Shown here: piece after piece, positions 43,201-55,149 of the stretch
Layout: each line of letters starts with the position of its first letter
Numbering within the stretch: the stretch's first letter is position 1
Notes under the pieces: model-generated
What the model was told of the DNA's origin: nothing
Database searches by the model: none
The model's input: the letters and a program-made list of their open reading frames with translations, nothing else
Made by a program: the position numbers and the translations under genes
Assembly: GCA_030267565.1 (NCBI GenBank)
Contig: BRXU01000030.1
Location: forward strand, 124,001 to 188,000
DNA from: Pleodorina starrii
Taxonomy: Eukaryota > Chlorophyta > Chlorophyceae > Chlamydomonadales > Volvocaceae
Direction: 5' to 3'
DNA length: 64,000 nucleotides

Positions 43201-44475
43201 CGCCCTGCATCACCTTGCCCCCTTCCCTTCCTCCACCGTCCCGGGCGCCCTCCTCTTCCTCCATCACACATACACACATACATATACGAACACATCCCAA
43301 GGACCGAGTTGGCCAGCCGGGACGGCAGCCGCACAGTGGTGGCGCTATTCAGCACCCCCATAAGGCCCGGATGGACACGCCTCGTGTTGCAGCAGGTGGG
43401 GGGGAGGGGCTGACAGGGGGGAAGGAGGGGGCTGGAAGCACTGAAGCGAACAGTAAGGGGGAGTTTGGGCTTGGGCTTGGGCGGATGGGCGTATGGGGAT
43501 TTGTTGAGTGACGCGCGAGATAATTAGCGGGCGGGGGAGGGGGGGAGGGGGAAGGGGTGGGAGTTGCAATCGGCGGATGCAGCTTCGAAGGAGGCTCGTT
43601 TGCGGGAGCTAATCGTGAGCGGCCATGCCAGACCCGCAGTCAGGGAGGGGGGAGGCACCAACCGGTCCCCTCCCACCCACCCACCCGGTGAAGTTGCTCC
43701 TCTATCCGGCGGCCGGACGTGCGCTGGAGACTGCCACCGGTCCCCGGTCCCTTGCTGCTCGGCTCAGCTGCACGCCGGCTGCAGCAGCACACAGCAGCGC
43801 ACCCTACCCTTGCCTGGCCAACCAGCCCAAGTCAGCCCATCGCGCTCCCCAGCCCGGCGACACACGCCCATCGGCTCCCTCCTCGCGCCTACACGGGTGT
43901 CCGCCTGTCGTACTGCCGTACATCTCGTACAGATTCTGGTTGAAGCCCCCGGCGCTGCTGCTCGCGGGAGGAGCCTGGTGGGCTGGGTGGCTGGCCGCAT
44001 TCCGGTGTGGTTGTCCCACGCGCTGTCGCCCATGTTCCTACACCAGGTGTGTGTGCTTGGGGGAGGGGGACAGAGGGGGCTTGGGGCTGGGAAGGGGGCG
44101 GGATAAGGGGTCAGGGTGCTGCTGATTAGGCGGAAGGGTGATGGTGGGTCCTAGCCAGTGCGGCTGAGCTCTGCCCGGCCCAGTTCAGTGACTCTCCTGC
44201 CGACCTGCAGTCGCGCCCTCTCACATGCGTCCAACATGCGGCTGCCTGGCCGTGCCGTGCCGGCCCTAGCAGCTGCGTACTTGCATCACAACTCAGAGAC
44301 CGGCAGACAGACTGCGGCCAGACAGGTAGACTCCAGCCGCCAAGGGGCCGGTCGTCCGGTACTTTCCTTTGTTCCGGACCGTCCTAGTGCCACTACTCCT
44401 GCTTTCCGTTCCCTTCCCCTTCGCTCCCCCCCTCAGGACCTGGTGTTCCTGCACTACCAGGACCGGGAGGTCAAC

Positions 44476-44513
<38 letters not shown>

Positions 44514-46002
44514 GACACCGGCTGCAGCGGCCGGCAGTCCGGGCGGCAACGGCGCTGAGTCGGGTTCAGGCGCCCCCTCCGCGCCCCTCCTTAACAAGTA
44601 CTACATGCCCGGGCAGGCGGACAGGTGCGCTGGAGGTGATAACGACGATGACTAAGACTGGCCTGCCCAGCTAGCTTACCGGTTGCATGTTGTGGGCAAG
44701 GAGTGCTGGTGGTTCGTTCTGAGGAGCGGGGAGGCTGGGAGGGTCCTCTGGTTGTGTGTATGTGCGCATGAAGTCGATGGATCAAGGGGGCGAAGGGCTT
44801 TGCCGCTGTCCCGCAGTCCCGGAGCCACCTTCCAGTCCTGACACCTGCGAGCACGGGTGGCTCTCCACCGCTTTGTCTCCTAATTCCCTCCCTCCTCACT
44901 CCTCCCGCCTCACTCCTCCCTCGTCCCCGGATCGGATCGGTTCGGTTCGGCGTCACTTGGTTGCAACCAATTGGTTGAGTCAGGGCCGTGGCGGCCTGGT
45001 ATAAATGGCTATCCACGTTCGGAGGAGGCGATGTGTCGTACGCGCCGGGTGAGGAACCGCTATGAGGGGTGCATGAGGCGGGGGCGGGTGGAGGAGTGTT
45101 GAGGCCGCCAGTCTGAGCGGGTACGGGTGTGGGCGCGAATGGCGGGTGGCGGAGGGCGAGGTAGAGCGGTCAAAGCTGCTGTAGTCACACCCAGCAGGAA
45201 CTGCAGCGCCGTACGGTATCGCAGGGCCGGTATTTGATGTCGGGGTCACGGGATGGGCAGCCGCTGCCGGTTGCCCGTGAGGCGGGCCGAGGGCGTGGTG
45301 GGGCTCATCCGGCAGAATTTGCCTACGCCCAGGTTGGGCTTTGGCTAGCTTCGGGAGCCCCATGGGTGGGGTCAGGTGGGGTGGGTGCCCATTCACTCCA
45401 CTGGCAGTGGCACCAGGGTCAGCCGCAAGCGGGTGGGTGAGTCGGCGTGTCGAAGAGGTATTTAGTACCAAGCCTTCGCCCAAGGTCCCGGATTGTATGC
45501 GTTTCCAACGTAACCTCCCGCCCATCTCGGCTGCTGCTTACTTCCTCCCCGCCTCCTGGCCCCCCCCCCCTCGCCGGCCCTGGATCATCCCTCATCAGGC
45601 ACTCCCCCGCTTGCGCCCCCCGAGCGCGACCCGTCCAAGCTGTTTGACGTCTGGAACACGCACACCCGCCACTGCACCATCTGCCTCACTGCGCTCAAGA
45701 GGATCAGGGCGGCGCGCGCGGTGGCGGCGGCGGTGGGGCTGGCGGCGGCGGCCCTGGCCTTCGGGGCGGTCGTGGCAAGGACGGCCGCAGTGTCCAGTGC
45801 GGCTGCTGCGGCGGCGGCCGGGTCGGGCACCACCGGCGTGTCCCTGTCTGATGTGCTGCAGTCGGCTTCTGAGCTGCTGCTGTCCTGGGAGGGCCTTTCG
45901 ACGGTGGCGGTGGTGGTGGTGGCGGCGATGGTGGTCCGGCTGGGATCCGAGCTGGAACAGCTCATGCACACCTACCACTTCTCGCACACGGACAACGATT
46001 GA
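37240..46002 (+). CDS. Pheophorbide-a-oxygenase-like Rieske non-haem iron oxygenase, 13 exons
   Basis: Exons: 37240-37638, 37764-37834, 38073-38183, 38696-38849, 39236-39323, 41287-41331, 41532-41605, 42632-42705, 43302-43395, 43933-44046, 44437-44624, 44984-45048, 45599-46002. They total 1881 nt (626 aa) with consistent phases. The N-terminus looks like a chloroplast transit peptide. [10 protein letters not shown] opens the mature domain. The Rieske 2Fe-2S ligands are Cys154/His156 (CPH) and Cys174/His177 (CAYH). The mononuclear iron motif D-x2-H-x4-H is Asp277, His280, His285. [10 protein letters not shown] and a CxxC (518/521) are typical of the PAO/TIC55/PTC52 group. Two hydrophobic C-terminal segments (about 529-551 and 585-605) anchor it, presumably in a plastid membrane. 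The likely role is oxygenation of a chlorophyll-type substrate. Which subgroup is not settled. A polyglutamine run lies in exon 11. Confidence 0.92.
39490..39620 (-). repeat. Possible tRNA-derived SINE remnant
   Basis: On the minus strand GGAAGTTCGATCCC resembles a pol III B box and TGGTATCGAGA an A box at suitable spacing. A full cloverleaf cannot be drawn, so it is not a tRNA gene. Confidence 0.25.
39915..40438. repeat. Interstitial telomere-like array (CCCCTAAA)n
   Basis: About 65 copies of the 8-mer CCCCTAAA (TTTAGGGG on the other strand). One 7-mer CCCTAAA unit sits at the left edge, and variant units (CCCCTCAA, CCCCTACT, CCCCTCTA) occur toward the right edge. Confidence 0.97.
40439..41274. 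repeat. (CCCCT)n array
   Basis: About 167 copies of CCCCT with rare C-to-T or C-to-A substitutions, the latter (CCCAT) clustered near the right end. The minus strand is (AGGGG)n and creates three spurious Gly-Glu-Gly-Arg open frames. Confidence 0.97.
41775..41963. repeat. 24-bp minisatellite in intron 7 of the Rieske oxygenase gene
   Basis: Eight copies of a 24-base unit, GAGCCACTGCTCCAGGGAGC plus four bases, nearly identical. Intron 7 spans 41606-42631. Confidence 0.9.
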
Positions 46003-47882
46003 CGACACACACTTTTATCCTTGCGCCTTCTTAAGAAACTCGAGGAGGCTGGTCGCAGGCGGGGAAAGCGCATAAGCCCTATAGAGCACCCGACGGAGGC
46101 GTGGAATGCGCATAAGCTCGGCTGGTGCAGGGGGGTACCGATAGGCGTTCAAGGTAGCGTTTGGGGCAGACAGGGGGTTTCATGTGTGTGGAGGTTGAGG
46201 GCCGCTGCGCGGTGTGTATGGCCGGTTGTGGTAGAGGAGAATATAGGGTGCAAGCGAGGTCGGGTCGTGACACTAATGGCCTTCCCCACACAAAGTTAGC
46301 GGCGAGTACGGCTGCGTGTGGTTACGCTTAAATAATGCAGTTGCGCAGTTGGGCATTTGGTGGTGCCGTGCAGTTCAGCACTTTTGCACCAAAATTGATC
46401 CTATGAACTCTGAATTAGCATTAATCTAAGGAAAAAATACACATGCGTACGACTGTACGGTCGACATGCAAGGATTCTTCTACGACGCATACATGCTGTC
46501 TTCTGCAATTTGTGACATTTCAGCGCAGTCTGCTCGGAAGTTTTATGTCGCTGCAAATTCAAAGGGCGTGAGCACACGTACGATGGTTAAGACTAGAAGC
46601 ACTTTGGGACACGGCAATGAAAATCCTGACACCGGACACGACCGGACCGACGGGTCGCTCAAGAAGTCGCGCGGGAAAGCAAACGCGAAGGTCCCGCTTG
46701 CACTCGCCAGGCAGCAGAAAAAGAAACTGCTTCAACAGTGTCTAGAGGACATCCAAGCAAACGAACTGACAGCAGCGACGAAGGGGGGCGCGGGTAACGA
46801 TGCTGTCACAAACAAACAATTAATTAATTACAGAGCAGTAGGAGCGGGGCCGCCGACCACAACCGGGGCCGGGTGTCGGGCAAGCCGGGTCAGCGGGGAT
46901 GGTCCGCAGGAAGGCAGCAGCCGAGGCCGGGACCCTTATCCTCATCGCCCTACAACAATAGTGTGGGTTGGCGCGCGCCGAAAGTAAGGCCATGCATCAG
47001 TCGACCAGAGCTCTTGGGATCGCGCGGGAGGCACACAATCAACCAGTAACCATACTCCCAACCAATTGTAACGTTGCAATTTACCCAACCTTTCTTAAAT
47101 ACAACAAATCCGAATTCCAAAGCCCAACCACGATTCAATTATTGCACCGCCCACAGTAGTGTCCAGGTCACAAGTGGATAATGTACGATTCCGTACTGTA
47201 CGGTGCCGTACGAATCTGTGCACGCCAGCCCAGTGTTAGGGATTTTCCTCTCGCAGCCCAAACTAGTGTTGTCGCATTCAATCAGTTCGTTGCCACATTT
47301 GTTCTGCATAGATTCCTTGCCTCTTTCGCCTCGCTAATGCCGTACATGCGTGTATGGCCTACATCGTCACAAGCAAACACAGCCAACGCGCGCCGTCACG
47401 TTCAAATTCCACGCCATACTACATGCAATGCACGGCCCTCAAAACCCAACGCCCGCATAGGCAAAACAAGGTCCTTGCTTTGAGTTCACGGCCTTCACAA
47501 ACATTACGTTCCCCACAGCTGGTCGCGCTTGCTCAGGTCACGCATGACGATCACTTTCACGCACCCCATGCCCACACCCACGCACAATACCCCTTCCGCG
47601 CTCACCTTCTTCCGTCCTCCAGGCCGCAGAGAACGAATAAATAACACCCGGAACACCACCTACTCATCAGGCGGCGAACGACGGAACCGCGCAGGTAGGC
47701 CTGCATGCCTAAACAAGATGAGGGCGATCGAGCGGAGGACTAAAAATCGGTGGGTAGACCAGCCAGCCACAACGATAGATGTCATGGTGGCATGATGACT
47801 CCTCGAGCCCCATCATCACACACATCCGCTGCCACGCTGCGTGGCAGCGGGCATGCGTGGCCCACGCATGCCCGCTCCATCA
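46003..47882. other. Convergent intergenic region with one weak open frame
   Basis: This separates the 3' ends of the Rieske oxygenase (+) and lipase (-) genes. A plus-strand frame at 46466-46987 (173 codons, or from ATG 46583) encodes a Lys/Gln-rich segment, LARQQKKKLLQQCLEDIQAN, but shows no known domain. It may be a transposon relic. Confidence 0.35.
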
Positions 47883-50800
47883 TCATTTGGCCGCGCTCGC
47901 CGTCGTCGCCGCCGCCGCCGCGGCCGTCGCCGGCTCTCCCGCAGCGGCTGCCGCCGCCGACAGCAAGCCCTGCAGCGCTGCCTGGCTGCCCATGATCATG
48001 TTGGCCGCATGATGCGCCATGAGGCTGACCAGCTGGGGCGTGTAGTTCATGGCAAAGGTGGACACGTGCGGGAACTCGCGCAGCGTGTCGGCGTCCAGGG
48101 GATTGAGCGCCTCCTCGACCTGGCGTTGCCGCCATGCAGCCATGCAGCCGCCGTCAGGGGAAAGTGGGTCGGAGGGAGGGAGGGCGGGATCAGGGAGGTG
48201 GTTTGGGTAGGGTGGTGGTGAAGAGGGTTATGAGAGGGGAGGATAGAGGGAAGGGCGGCGGTACCGGTAGGTGCGTAGGGAGTGGTGAGTGCGGGGGAGA
48301 AGGGCACAACGCAGTGGGGGGAAGAGTGAGGGGAGGAAGCGGGATGTGGGGCTGGATGGGTTGGTGGGGTGAAGGGCTGATGAGAGAGGTGCCGTATGTA
48401 CAAGCGCAAGGAATGAAAGAGGAGCACGCAAGCGCGCGAGCGACGTATGTATGAGCTATGTGCGGGCCTTCACGTGCCAGCACCCGCCGCCCGGCTCGGG
48501 CGCGAGCACGCACACGCACACGCAAGGCAAACAGCATGTCGTGCGTGCCGTACCTTTTTCAGCAGGCCGTTGCGGTGTCCCTCCAGCAGCTCGCGTGTCT
48601 CATTCGGCAGCGCCGCCTCCCATTGCGGCTGCACGTCGTTGATGACCCACATGACCCGAACTCGCCAGCCGCCCCGGATACCCAACGCCGCGTTGTCCAA
48701 CACCTGCCAGAATTATTACCATTATCACGTAATTAGCACAATATTACAGTATAAATTATAATGATTTTTTTCATAGGATTGTATCTATTTTGTTATTTCT
48801 CATTATTGCCGTTCGGTACGGCGAGGTTCGTACGGCACGAGAATATGATCGCCGGAAGGATCGGGGAGCCAGCAGCCCCAAATCATGGGCAGCAACTCCC
48901 ATTTTGCATTCCTCAGGAGGAAGGTGCCGCACAGCCGCGCCGCCGCGGCGGCAGCTCACGACCGTTTCAGGTAGCTACGCTCGCGACACGACGCGACGTG
49001 TCACGACGCGACACGGCTTTCAGGTTGCACGTGCGTACCTCGTACTCCTGGACGTGCACGGGCGGCAGTCCAGCCTGCGCGGCATCCTTGAGCGCCTGGT
49101 GCAGAACGGCAAAGCCCTCGGGGGCAAACACCTGTGTGTATGGGAGGGAGCGAGGGACAGGGCCAGAGGGCGGGGCCAGCAGTGGGCAGGGTAGAAACGA
49201 AAGGGGGGCCAGGAGTTCACGCAGGCATCGGGTTCGGTTCTTTGTGGACGCTTCAAGATCGTGTTCGGGTCGAGATTCCCATTTAAGGCCCCCCGGATAG
49301 GCACTACGGTGAAATAAAGACAAGCGCGATGCGCTGTTGAATGGAGCGCAGTGCTGGCAGGTGTACGTCGGTGCACGACGACGTACGTCGGTGTACTGCC
49401 CCCGCACGCACTTGCTGCAACTTGTTGTACTCGTCTGCCGGCAGAGTGTCCTTGTCCTTGTCGGCCTTGGGCTCGCCCGGCCAGCAGCCAAACAACTGTG
49501 GACGAGAGGTCAGGGGCGAGGGGGCAGCGGGGGCCCGGGAGGCGGGAGGGGCGGGGGTCAGCGAGCAGCAGGTGCCATCCGGCGATCGACTCCAGGGCAT
49601 CCAGCGATTGGTCGGTGCGCTTGGCTGCATCAATGTAATTATCATGATTATGTCATACACAGGGGCGCTGTCCGGCCATGTCTAAGGGTGTGAACCCCTG
49701 ATCGAATCCCACATGTCCTGTTACCTCCTATATCCCCCACCCCGCCTGCCGCGCCTCTCACCCCCGCCAGCTCCTTCATGTATACGGCAAACTTGGGGTC
49801 ACCAATGGCCGTCCTGCGAGCGGCCGACGGAAGGCGGGTTTGGTACTTTGGTTGGGGCGGAGTGAGGGCAGGAAAGAGACGAACCGCAGCAAAGGAAGGA
49901 AGGGGTGACGGCCAGATGGGGCCAGATGCGGCGAGGGTAATGATGATAATATCCTCAATCCTCAAGCCTCCTCACTCCCCCTCCTCCCTCCCTCTCCACC
50001 CGCGCTCCTCACCGAGTTGCTGAGCAGACAATGACCGACCGCACCCTCCTCCTCAGCGCCGGGTGGAAGGCCAAGTAGTCCACCCCGCCCCCATCCGCCA
50101 GCTCCACCGGACTGCAGGACCAGTCCTGGATACGGTACGGGAGGAGGCCGGCGCGGGGATAGATGCGGGGTTGGAGTAAGAAACGAAGATTAAGGAGGGG
50201 AGGGACGGAGACGGGTTGCGGGGTGTGGGGCGTGGGCGGGGGTAATGGGGCGGAGCGACAGCGTGGATGAGAGGGGGCGCAGCTGTGTGTCCGTGCATGT
50301 ATTTGGGTGGGAGCGTGGGGCGTGGGTAGGGGTTGGAGCGGGGAGGCAGCGTGGGTGTGAGGCGCGCGAGCGTGTTAGTGCTGGACGGGGGCAGCGGCAG
50401 CGGCAGGGTCACAAGCAAGCCGTGCAGCCATCACGACGGGGGATGCAGCCAACGCAGCGGGCAGGAGCGAGGCGATGATGGTGCGATGATGGAAGGGCGC
50501 CAGTGCCTCCTCCTCGCGAGCTTAACGCGTTCCTCGTAAGGGCGGGGACGTGCGTGAAAGCGGGGTGAGGGCAGCCATGTACGTATTCGTTTGTTGGTGG
50601 AGGTAACGGTGGCGGGCGGGTGAGCCTTCGCCGTTCACCCTCCCTTGACCGTTTCAGCGCGCGAGGCGTTTCAGACCGTGGCATCTTCCCCGTCACGCAA
50701 CAACAACCCCCCGCAGGCCCGACGAAGGGCACCACCGAGGGCATCTTCCCCGTCCACCCGCAGGCCCGACGGAGGGCAGCACCTGCTGGTCGAAGTACTG

Positions 50801-53800
50801 CGCGGTGTTGAAGCCCAGCGCCCGATGCAGCGTCCTGCCCGCCCGGCTCTTGCCCAGTGCCCACTTGTAGGCGTTGTAGGCGGAGGAGATGCCGATGGCC
50901 TCACCCAGGGAGGCGGGACCCGCGGGTCGGACACGCACGTGCACCGCACGCCCCTTGGGGAGGCATTCGGCGGGCTCCGGCTGCGGGCGGGAGAGTGCGG
51001 GCGGGAGAGTGTTTGGGGGTGGATGATGTGTGTGTGGAGTCGAGGGACAGTGTGTGAGATGAGGGGAGAAGCGCCCACTGCTCAATGGTTGAGTGGCGCG
51101 CGCGGGGACGGACCGAACGGATCGCCTTTGGCCCAACTAGCAAAACTTGCACCACGCTGCATCCCAACCCCTCCACCCGCCCAGCATTCCCAGCCTTGCT
51201 CGCGCCCTTCGCAGTCGAAGCAATCGACAAAGCCGTAAACAAGCACGCAAGCGGGGTCGCCAGCCAGAAGCACATCCGACTGCCTCCACGTCACACCACC
51301 TTGCAACGACAACGCAGGAGCGCCCGCCCTTTCCTACGTGGCTGCTTGCCCGCCATTCCCTTTCCCCTACCTGGTACGCCCCGTGGGATCCCGGCCCTCC
51401 CACTTCTCTGTCATCCTCCCCGCCTTTTCTCGAGCCTCGCTCAGACCCCCCCAACGTCCCGACGTGTAGGCCTCATCAACCGCCCCTTCTCTCCCTTCCT
51501 CCCCTCTCTTTTCCTCTCCTCCCTCTCGCCTCCCTCACTTTGCTCTCACCTGCCCCACCAGGTGGGTGTTCAGCCCCATCGTCTCCACCCAGCCCGCCCC
51601 CAGCTTGGGGCTGGTTTCGGAGCAGCGCACCGGGCAGCCGCTGTACAGGGGCGTCCACTCCAGCGGAAAGTACTTGAGGCGCTCCCGGGCCAGCATGATC
51701 ACCTGCAGCAACAACCACAACAACATGAACAAGAACAAAGACAAAAGCAGCAACGGCGGGGAATGGGCAACAACAACAACAACACATATCACACATATCA
51801 CACACACGCACGTACAGAACCCGCCCATCAGCCATCCTTTCTAGCTAAACACAGCCCCCACCCCTTCCGCCCTCACTACTTCAACACACTGGCCCCATCC
51901 GTCCGCCATCTGGGTTGTCAGTCGCCTACGTCCCTCCGCTGCGGTATCGTTGCTGCTACCATCCGCCATCACCACTTCACTTCACTTCACCAGTGAACCC
52001 AGGCCCCACCACATCCCCCCCGATCATATAAAGGAGCATATCACTCCCTGACCCCTCGCCCCCATCAGTACGGTACCTGCGCGATGATGGGGAAGGGCAG
52101 CGCCTTGAGGTCGGCGGTGAAGACGTTGCCCCGCCCCACCTTCGCGGCCCGCACCGCAACCGTCGCATCAACGCCGCCCTGCAAGGCACAGCACAGCGCA
52201 GCACAGCGGCTGTCAGCCCTGTCTGTCTGGCGCCCTGAAGATTGTCGCGCATGATGAGAGGCACAGAGTTGACCCATCAAGAGAGGCCGGAGAGAGGCAC
52301 GAGGTCGGAACTTGGAGAGGCACCAGGCACGAGGTCGGAAACATGCGGTCCCGGCCTCGGATGAAACAAAGGCGGGCTTGCTGAAGAAGAAGTGCAACGG
52401 GGGATGCGTGGCTCGGCACGGTTGGGCCGTTTGGAGCGTCTCGTCGGGTTTCACTCCGAGCTTCCTTTATCTCACTCCATCAGATCATCTCCTGACCGAC
52501 ACCGCTCTACTGGCCCGCCGAGCCAGGGGCCGCAGGGCCCTGGCCCCTGGCCCTCCGCTGGCTGCTCCAGGGCAGGCGCAGGTCCCCGAGGGAGCGGAGC
52601 TTCAGGGCGAACTTTAAAGCGCCAGGAAGACGCGGGAAGGGCTCCCACAATCACACACGTGTACCGTAATCATCGACAGACCCATGGGTCCGTCATGCCC
52701 CACTTCCGTCACCCAAGCCAAAGGGGCACCAAGCCATGAAGCCAAGTAAGCCTGCCGCAGTCACGTTCTACGTTACCGGTACCTTTGTTCCGCTGATGGT
52801 GACAGTGCTCTGGTCCGTGTCCCCCAGGCCGTACGGCTGCAGGAAGGCGCCCGCCATGGCCTTACTCCAGGAGCGGGCCTGCGGACGAGCAAGGGGAAGG
52901 AGCGCGGGGAGGGGAAGAAGGGGGGGGGTGAAATTGGAGGGGAGAGGGAGAGGAAGGGGCAGCGGGCAGGGTAGCGAGACGTTCTCCTCTGGAGAGGTCT
53001 CTACTTGGGATGCATCACACCGTCCCACCCCACCTGACATGACTCCACAACGCATCACAGACCGTACCAAGCCACGTTACGCCACGTCCCGTGACGTCCC
53101 GTCACGCCACGTCCCGTGACGTGACACCATACACACCGTGCAGTGCCCTGCTGCCCCAGCTTAGCCCACGTCACAACACACCAAACGACGCCGCGCCAGA
53201 CGCCACACATCGCCCCCACACCATACCGGTCGCCCGCCCACTCGCCTGCTTTGCGGCTCCCTCCTCCCCGTCCCCTTCCCCCTCCAGATCCACCAGATCC
53301 CCCGCCATCTCCCGGAAGTACACCCTCAGGGGCTCAGCGTCCGCCAGCACTGCCGCGGCGCTGCGGCCCTTCTGGCCCACCTGCGAACGGATGCGGGTCA
53401 CAAAGGGTTATGGCTTATGGCTGGGTGAGTGTTCCGGCGAGGGCGAGCGTTACGGCGAGGGCGAGGCAGTCGCGGCTGGGCGGCTAAGCCTTCTCAACAT
53501 TAACACTCAACTTGGACAACATACGCACTCAACTCGGTCAACAGGCCCGTCGTACCTTTCCCGGCTCCCACCATCTCGCTCTCACCCATTCCGGGGCCCT
53601 TTGCCCCTTGCTCTCAGCCCCTCTCTTCTTGGCCGACCAGTCGCCCGCATTCCCTTGCGCCCTCCAGCTGCCTCGCCCCCGCCCGCACTCATCCACACCC
53701 ACCATCATCAAATGGCACCCACCGTTATCCGCTGGCTCTCCCACCGTTATCCGCTGGCTCTCCCACGCCCACCCTCATCCACGCCGCCCTGATCCTCGCT

Positions 53801-54846
53801 CCACACCCACGCTTATCCAAAGCCCGCTGCCTATCCGATGCCTGCTGCCCCTCCCATCGTCCCATGTCCGCGCCCACCCACGCCCCTCCGCCCGGCCGCC
53901 CACGCCCTCCCACGCCCTTCCACACCCGGCCGCCCACGCACACCCTCCCACGCCCTTCCCCGCCCGGCCGCCCACGCACATCGTTGAGTGCCTCCGGGGT
54001 GCACTGCTCGGGGCTCAGGTGCGGCCCCAGGAAGTCGTCCAGGGGCACCAGCCGTTGGAAACTCAGAGCGGAGGACAGCCAGGAGGAGCCTGGGGAAGAG
54101 AAGGACAGGGAAAGAAAGAGAGCAGAGGCTGCTGTGGGAGGCGGTGCCTTGCGGCAGGGCTTTTACAGTTTTTTTGCCGCAGGGTTCCTGCCGTGCTGGG
54201 CTCCGAGTTGATTTCACCATCGACGTCGAAGTATGGGAAGGAGTAGCAGTTGCAGTGGTAGTTATGGTTGCCATGGACTTTCAAAACTGGGGTACCGGTC
54301 GGAGCGGGGGGGGAAACCGTACGCACCCCCCGGACACCGTAACCCCCGGGGGCGTTTCGGCTCGCCCGGTGGCTTTCAAAGTTATGAATGGGAGAATATC
54401 TCACTCCTTAGGCCTGACACGTCGCCCGCTTGGGCCCCCTTCACCTTCACGGGCGTCTCACCGGAGCAGGTGCACAGGTACTTGGCTTTTCGGAGGACGC
54501 CCAGGATATGAAGCGCACGCAGCCAGCCCAGCCCCAGCGTCGCTGCGCGGAAACCACCGCCGCTAATGCAGATGGCGAGGGGGAGCTTATTGGACTCCAG
54601 GACTGGGATTGCGAACTCGGGGTCGTCGATCTCCGGGAAACACAGCGTGCCATCCGCGTCCGCTACCCAGGCTTTCACCATTGTAGTGCCCGTGAGCTCG
54701 GCCTCCGCAGTTGTACCCTTGCTGCTTTGTTTGACTTCTGGCTGTGTTTCTTCAATGGTGACCGTTGCAGTGACACCCACAGCTGCTGGTGGGGGCTCCA
54801 CCTGCTCGATTCCATCTTGCTGGCTCCGGGATGCGCCGCAACCCAT
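47883..54846 (-). CDS. cPLA2/patatin-like phospholipase (acyl hydrolase), 13 exons, acylated N-terminus
   Basis: Minus-strand exons: 54462-54846, 53980-54089, 53246-53380, 52783-52878, 52077-52178, 51550-51702, 50783-50980, 50013-50125, 49762-49813, 49412-49624, 49039-49131, 48554-48703, 47883-48119. They total 2037 nt (678 aa), phases consistent. The protein starts MGCGASR, a motif for N-myristoylation at Gly2 with palmitoylation at Cys3, so it is probably membrane attached. The lipase parts are the oxyanion loop SGGGFRA (95-101), the nucleophile in TCSGSSW (Ser128, split by intron 1) and the dyad Asp in LADGGG (Asp404). That matches the Ser-Asp dyad of the patatin/cytosolic phospholipase A2 superfamily. 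The C-terminus is Ala-rich. The third intron uses a GC donor. The substrate is probably a glycerophospholipid or lysophospholipid, inferred from the family. Confidence 0.85.
49670..49715 (+). repeat. Weak pol III B-box-like element in a lipase-gene intron
   Basis: GATCGAATCCCAC resembles a B box, with GTCCGGCCATGTCTAAGG upstream as a possible A box. It could be a degraded SINE. The evidence is thin. Confidence 0.2.
51921..52055. repeat. Dispersed repeat, copy 1
   Basis: Carries CCCTCCGCTGCGGTATCGT and, further on, TATAAAGGAGCATATCACTC followed by CCTGACCCC. The same two modules in the same order occur at 61679-61818. It lies in lipase intron 5 (51703-52076). Confidence 0.7.
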
Positions 54847-55149
54847 GATTAACTTGCTTGTATACAGAAGCGGTATAAAATTACAAAATATTCAAAAGCG
54901 TGCGTATAATGCACGCCGTCGTAGTGACCTTTTAATGAGTTCAAATGTCAGTGTGCCATTTAGCGCTGCGCGAATGTAGCGCTGCCACGCAATTATGGCA
55001 GATGTTCCCGTCATGAACTAAGAACACAAAGACTTCAGCCAAAAGCGCAAGGGCAGCCTGCACCTCAGAAAATCCTTAGAAACGGTCTTGGTGACTGGTC
55101 AACCTCCCGTGAACTATTCGACTCCCGAATCACTTGCCGTCGTGAATAC
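54847..55149. promoter_or_regulatory. Spacer upstream of the lipase gene and downstream of the EcfT-like gene
   Basis: 303 bp between two minus-strand genes. It must contain the end of the EcfT-like transcript and the lipase promoter. It is AT-richer than its surroundings (for example the run near 54870-54890). I see no defined motif. Confidence 0.35.

Noticed and set aside
44479..44512. CAG run as a separate feature
   Set aside because: It is an ordinary polyglutamine stretch within exon 11 of the Rieske oxygenase and is described there.
48047..48537. Pro/Ser-rich minus-strand frames
   Set aside because: They lie in intron 12 of the lipase gene (48120-48553). The correct exons on either side splice in phase without them.
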